Assembly: GCA_021815285.1 (NCBI GenBank)
Contig: JAKAHE010000045.1
Coordinates: 1 to 12,199 of the forward strand
Origin: Nitrospirota bacterium
GTDB lineage: Bacteria; Nitrospirota; JACRHJ01
Length of the DNA: 12,199 nucleotides
Direction: 5' to 3'
The notes beneath the pieces are model-generated. The model searched no databases, had not been told where the DNA came from, and saw nothing but the letters and a program-made list of their open reading frames with translations. Positions within the stretch are counted from its first letter, which is position 1; each line of letters starts with the position of its first letter. Shown one piece after another: positions 12,003 to 12,199 of this stretch. The translations under genes were made by a program, and so were the position numbers.

Positions 12003-12199
12003 GCTCGGATAAAGTTCGCTGCTCGGGTAGTGCGTAATGCTCGGATGTTGCGGAGCGCTCAAGCGGCGCTTAAGGCTAAAGAATTGCGTGTTGCTATGGA
12101 ATTCGTAACGCTTGGATGGTGCGTGGCGCTCGAAAAACGCTAATGCCCGAAAAACGCTAATGCCCGAAAAACGCTAATGCCCGGAAAGCGCATGGGACT
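12003..12199. repeat. Degenerate 17-18-nt tandem repeat array, about 11 units, running off the edge
   Basis: Consecutive units start at 12003, 12021, 12039, 12057, 12075, 12093, 12110, 12128, 12145, 12162 and 12179, each 17 or 18 nt and each beginning GCT or GCC. The loose consensus is GCTCGGATNNTGCGTAAT. The units at 12145 and 12162 are identical (GCCCGAAAAACGCTAAT) and the unit at 12128 differs by one base, whereas the left units are diverged, so the right end is younger. The mixed 17/18 period and stops in most frames argue against coding. The last visible unit is cut by the window edge. Confidence 0.75.

Noticed and set aside
12003..12199. CRISPR array
   Set aside because: Units are 17-18 nt, directly head to tail with no spacers of unique sequence, and no cas gene is present.
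12003..12199. Repetitive protein-coding region
   Set aside because: Unit length alternates between 17 and 18 nt so the frame is not kept, and stop codons such as TAA recur in the units.

Overview
The window looks like chromosomal core DNA from a Gram-negative bacterium, probably an uncultivated or poorly studied lineage near Desulfobacterota/Nitrospirota. That placement is a low-confidence inference. It rests on a GC-rich coding style, a lipoprotein signal, a UbiB-type kinase, a phasin-like coiled-coil protein, and a TusA/DsrE/DsrF/DsrH-type sulfur-relay set. No phage, transposase, CRISPR, rRNA or tRNA gene was seen.

Layout. (1) Positions 3-2185 hold the 3' part of a class II aldolase whose start lies off the left edge, overlapping by one base with a TldE/PmbA-like protein. 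(2) A good sigma70-type promoter at 2220-2248 and a leader with possible alternative hairpins precede a tight run of six + strand genes (2315-9477). These are alaS, a phasin-like protein, an ABC1/UbiB kinase, the RuvX/YqgF nuclease, a DUF255-type lipoprotein whose thioredoxin-site cysteines are replaced by tryptophans, and a 62-residue DUF542 (ScdA/Ric N-terminal) protein. Gaps are 15, 5 and 0 nt, followed by overlaps of 4 and 11 nt, so this reads as one operon. (3) After a 190-nt gap with a sigma54-like promoter comes a stand-alone, atypical receiver-domain protein. (4) A TATAAT promoter at 10112-10141 precedes a four-gene set of TusA-like, DsrE-like, DsrF-like and DsrH-like proteins (10192-11382), each with a strong ribosome binding site. 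(5) A 267-nt gap holds a duplicated copy of the dsrH tail, several hairpins including a REP/BIME-like inverted pair, and a strong bidirectional terminator shared with a convergent minus-strand gene. (6) That gene (11907-11650) encodes an 85-residue thioredoxin/glutaredoxin-like protein with a CSKC site. (7) The last 290 nt are non-coding: a C/G-rich palindromic element, then a degenerate 17-18-nt tandem repeat of about 11 units running off the right edge.

How the genes may work together. The operon from alaS joins translation (AlaS), rRNA maturation (RuvX), isoprenoid-quinone support (UbiB) and envelope or iron-centre maintenance (the lipoprotein and DUF542). The right half is a sulfur-handling module in which a TusA-like carrier and a DsrEFH-like complex would pass persulfide sulfur. 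The neighbouring small thioredoxin is a plausible but unproven reductant. No DsrC/TusE, DsrAB or MnmA is in view, so the sulfur donor and acceptor are unknown. The strongest candidates for something undescribed are the cysteine-free DUF255 lipoprotein, the variant sulfur relay with its sigma54-linked receiver, the alaS leader, and the repeat families in the right-hand intergenic regions.
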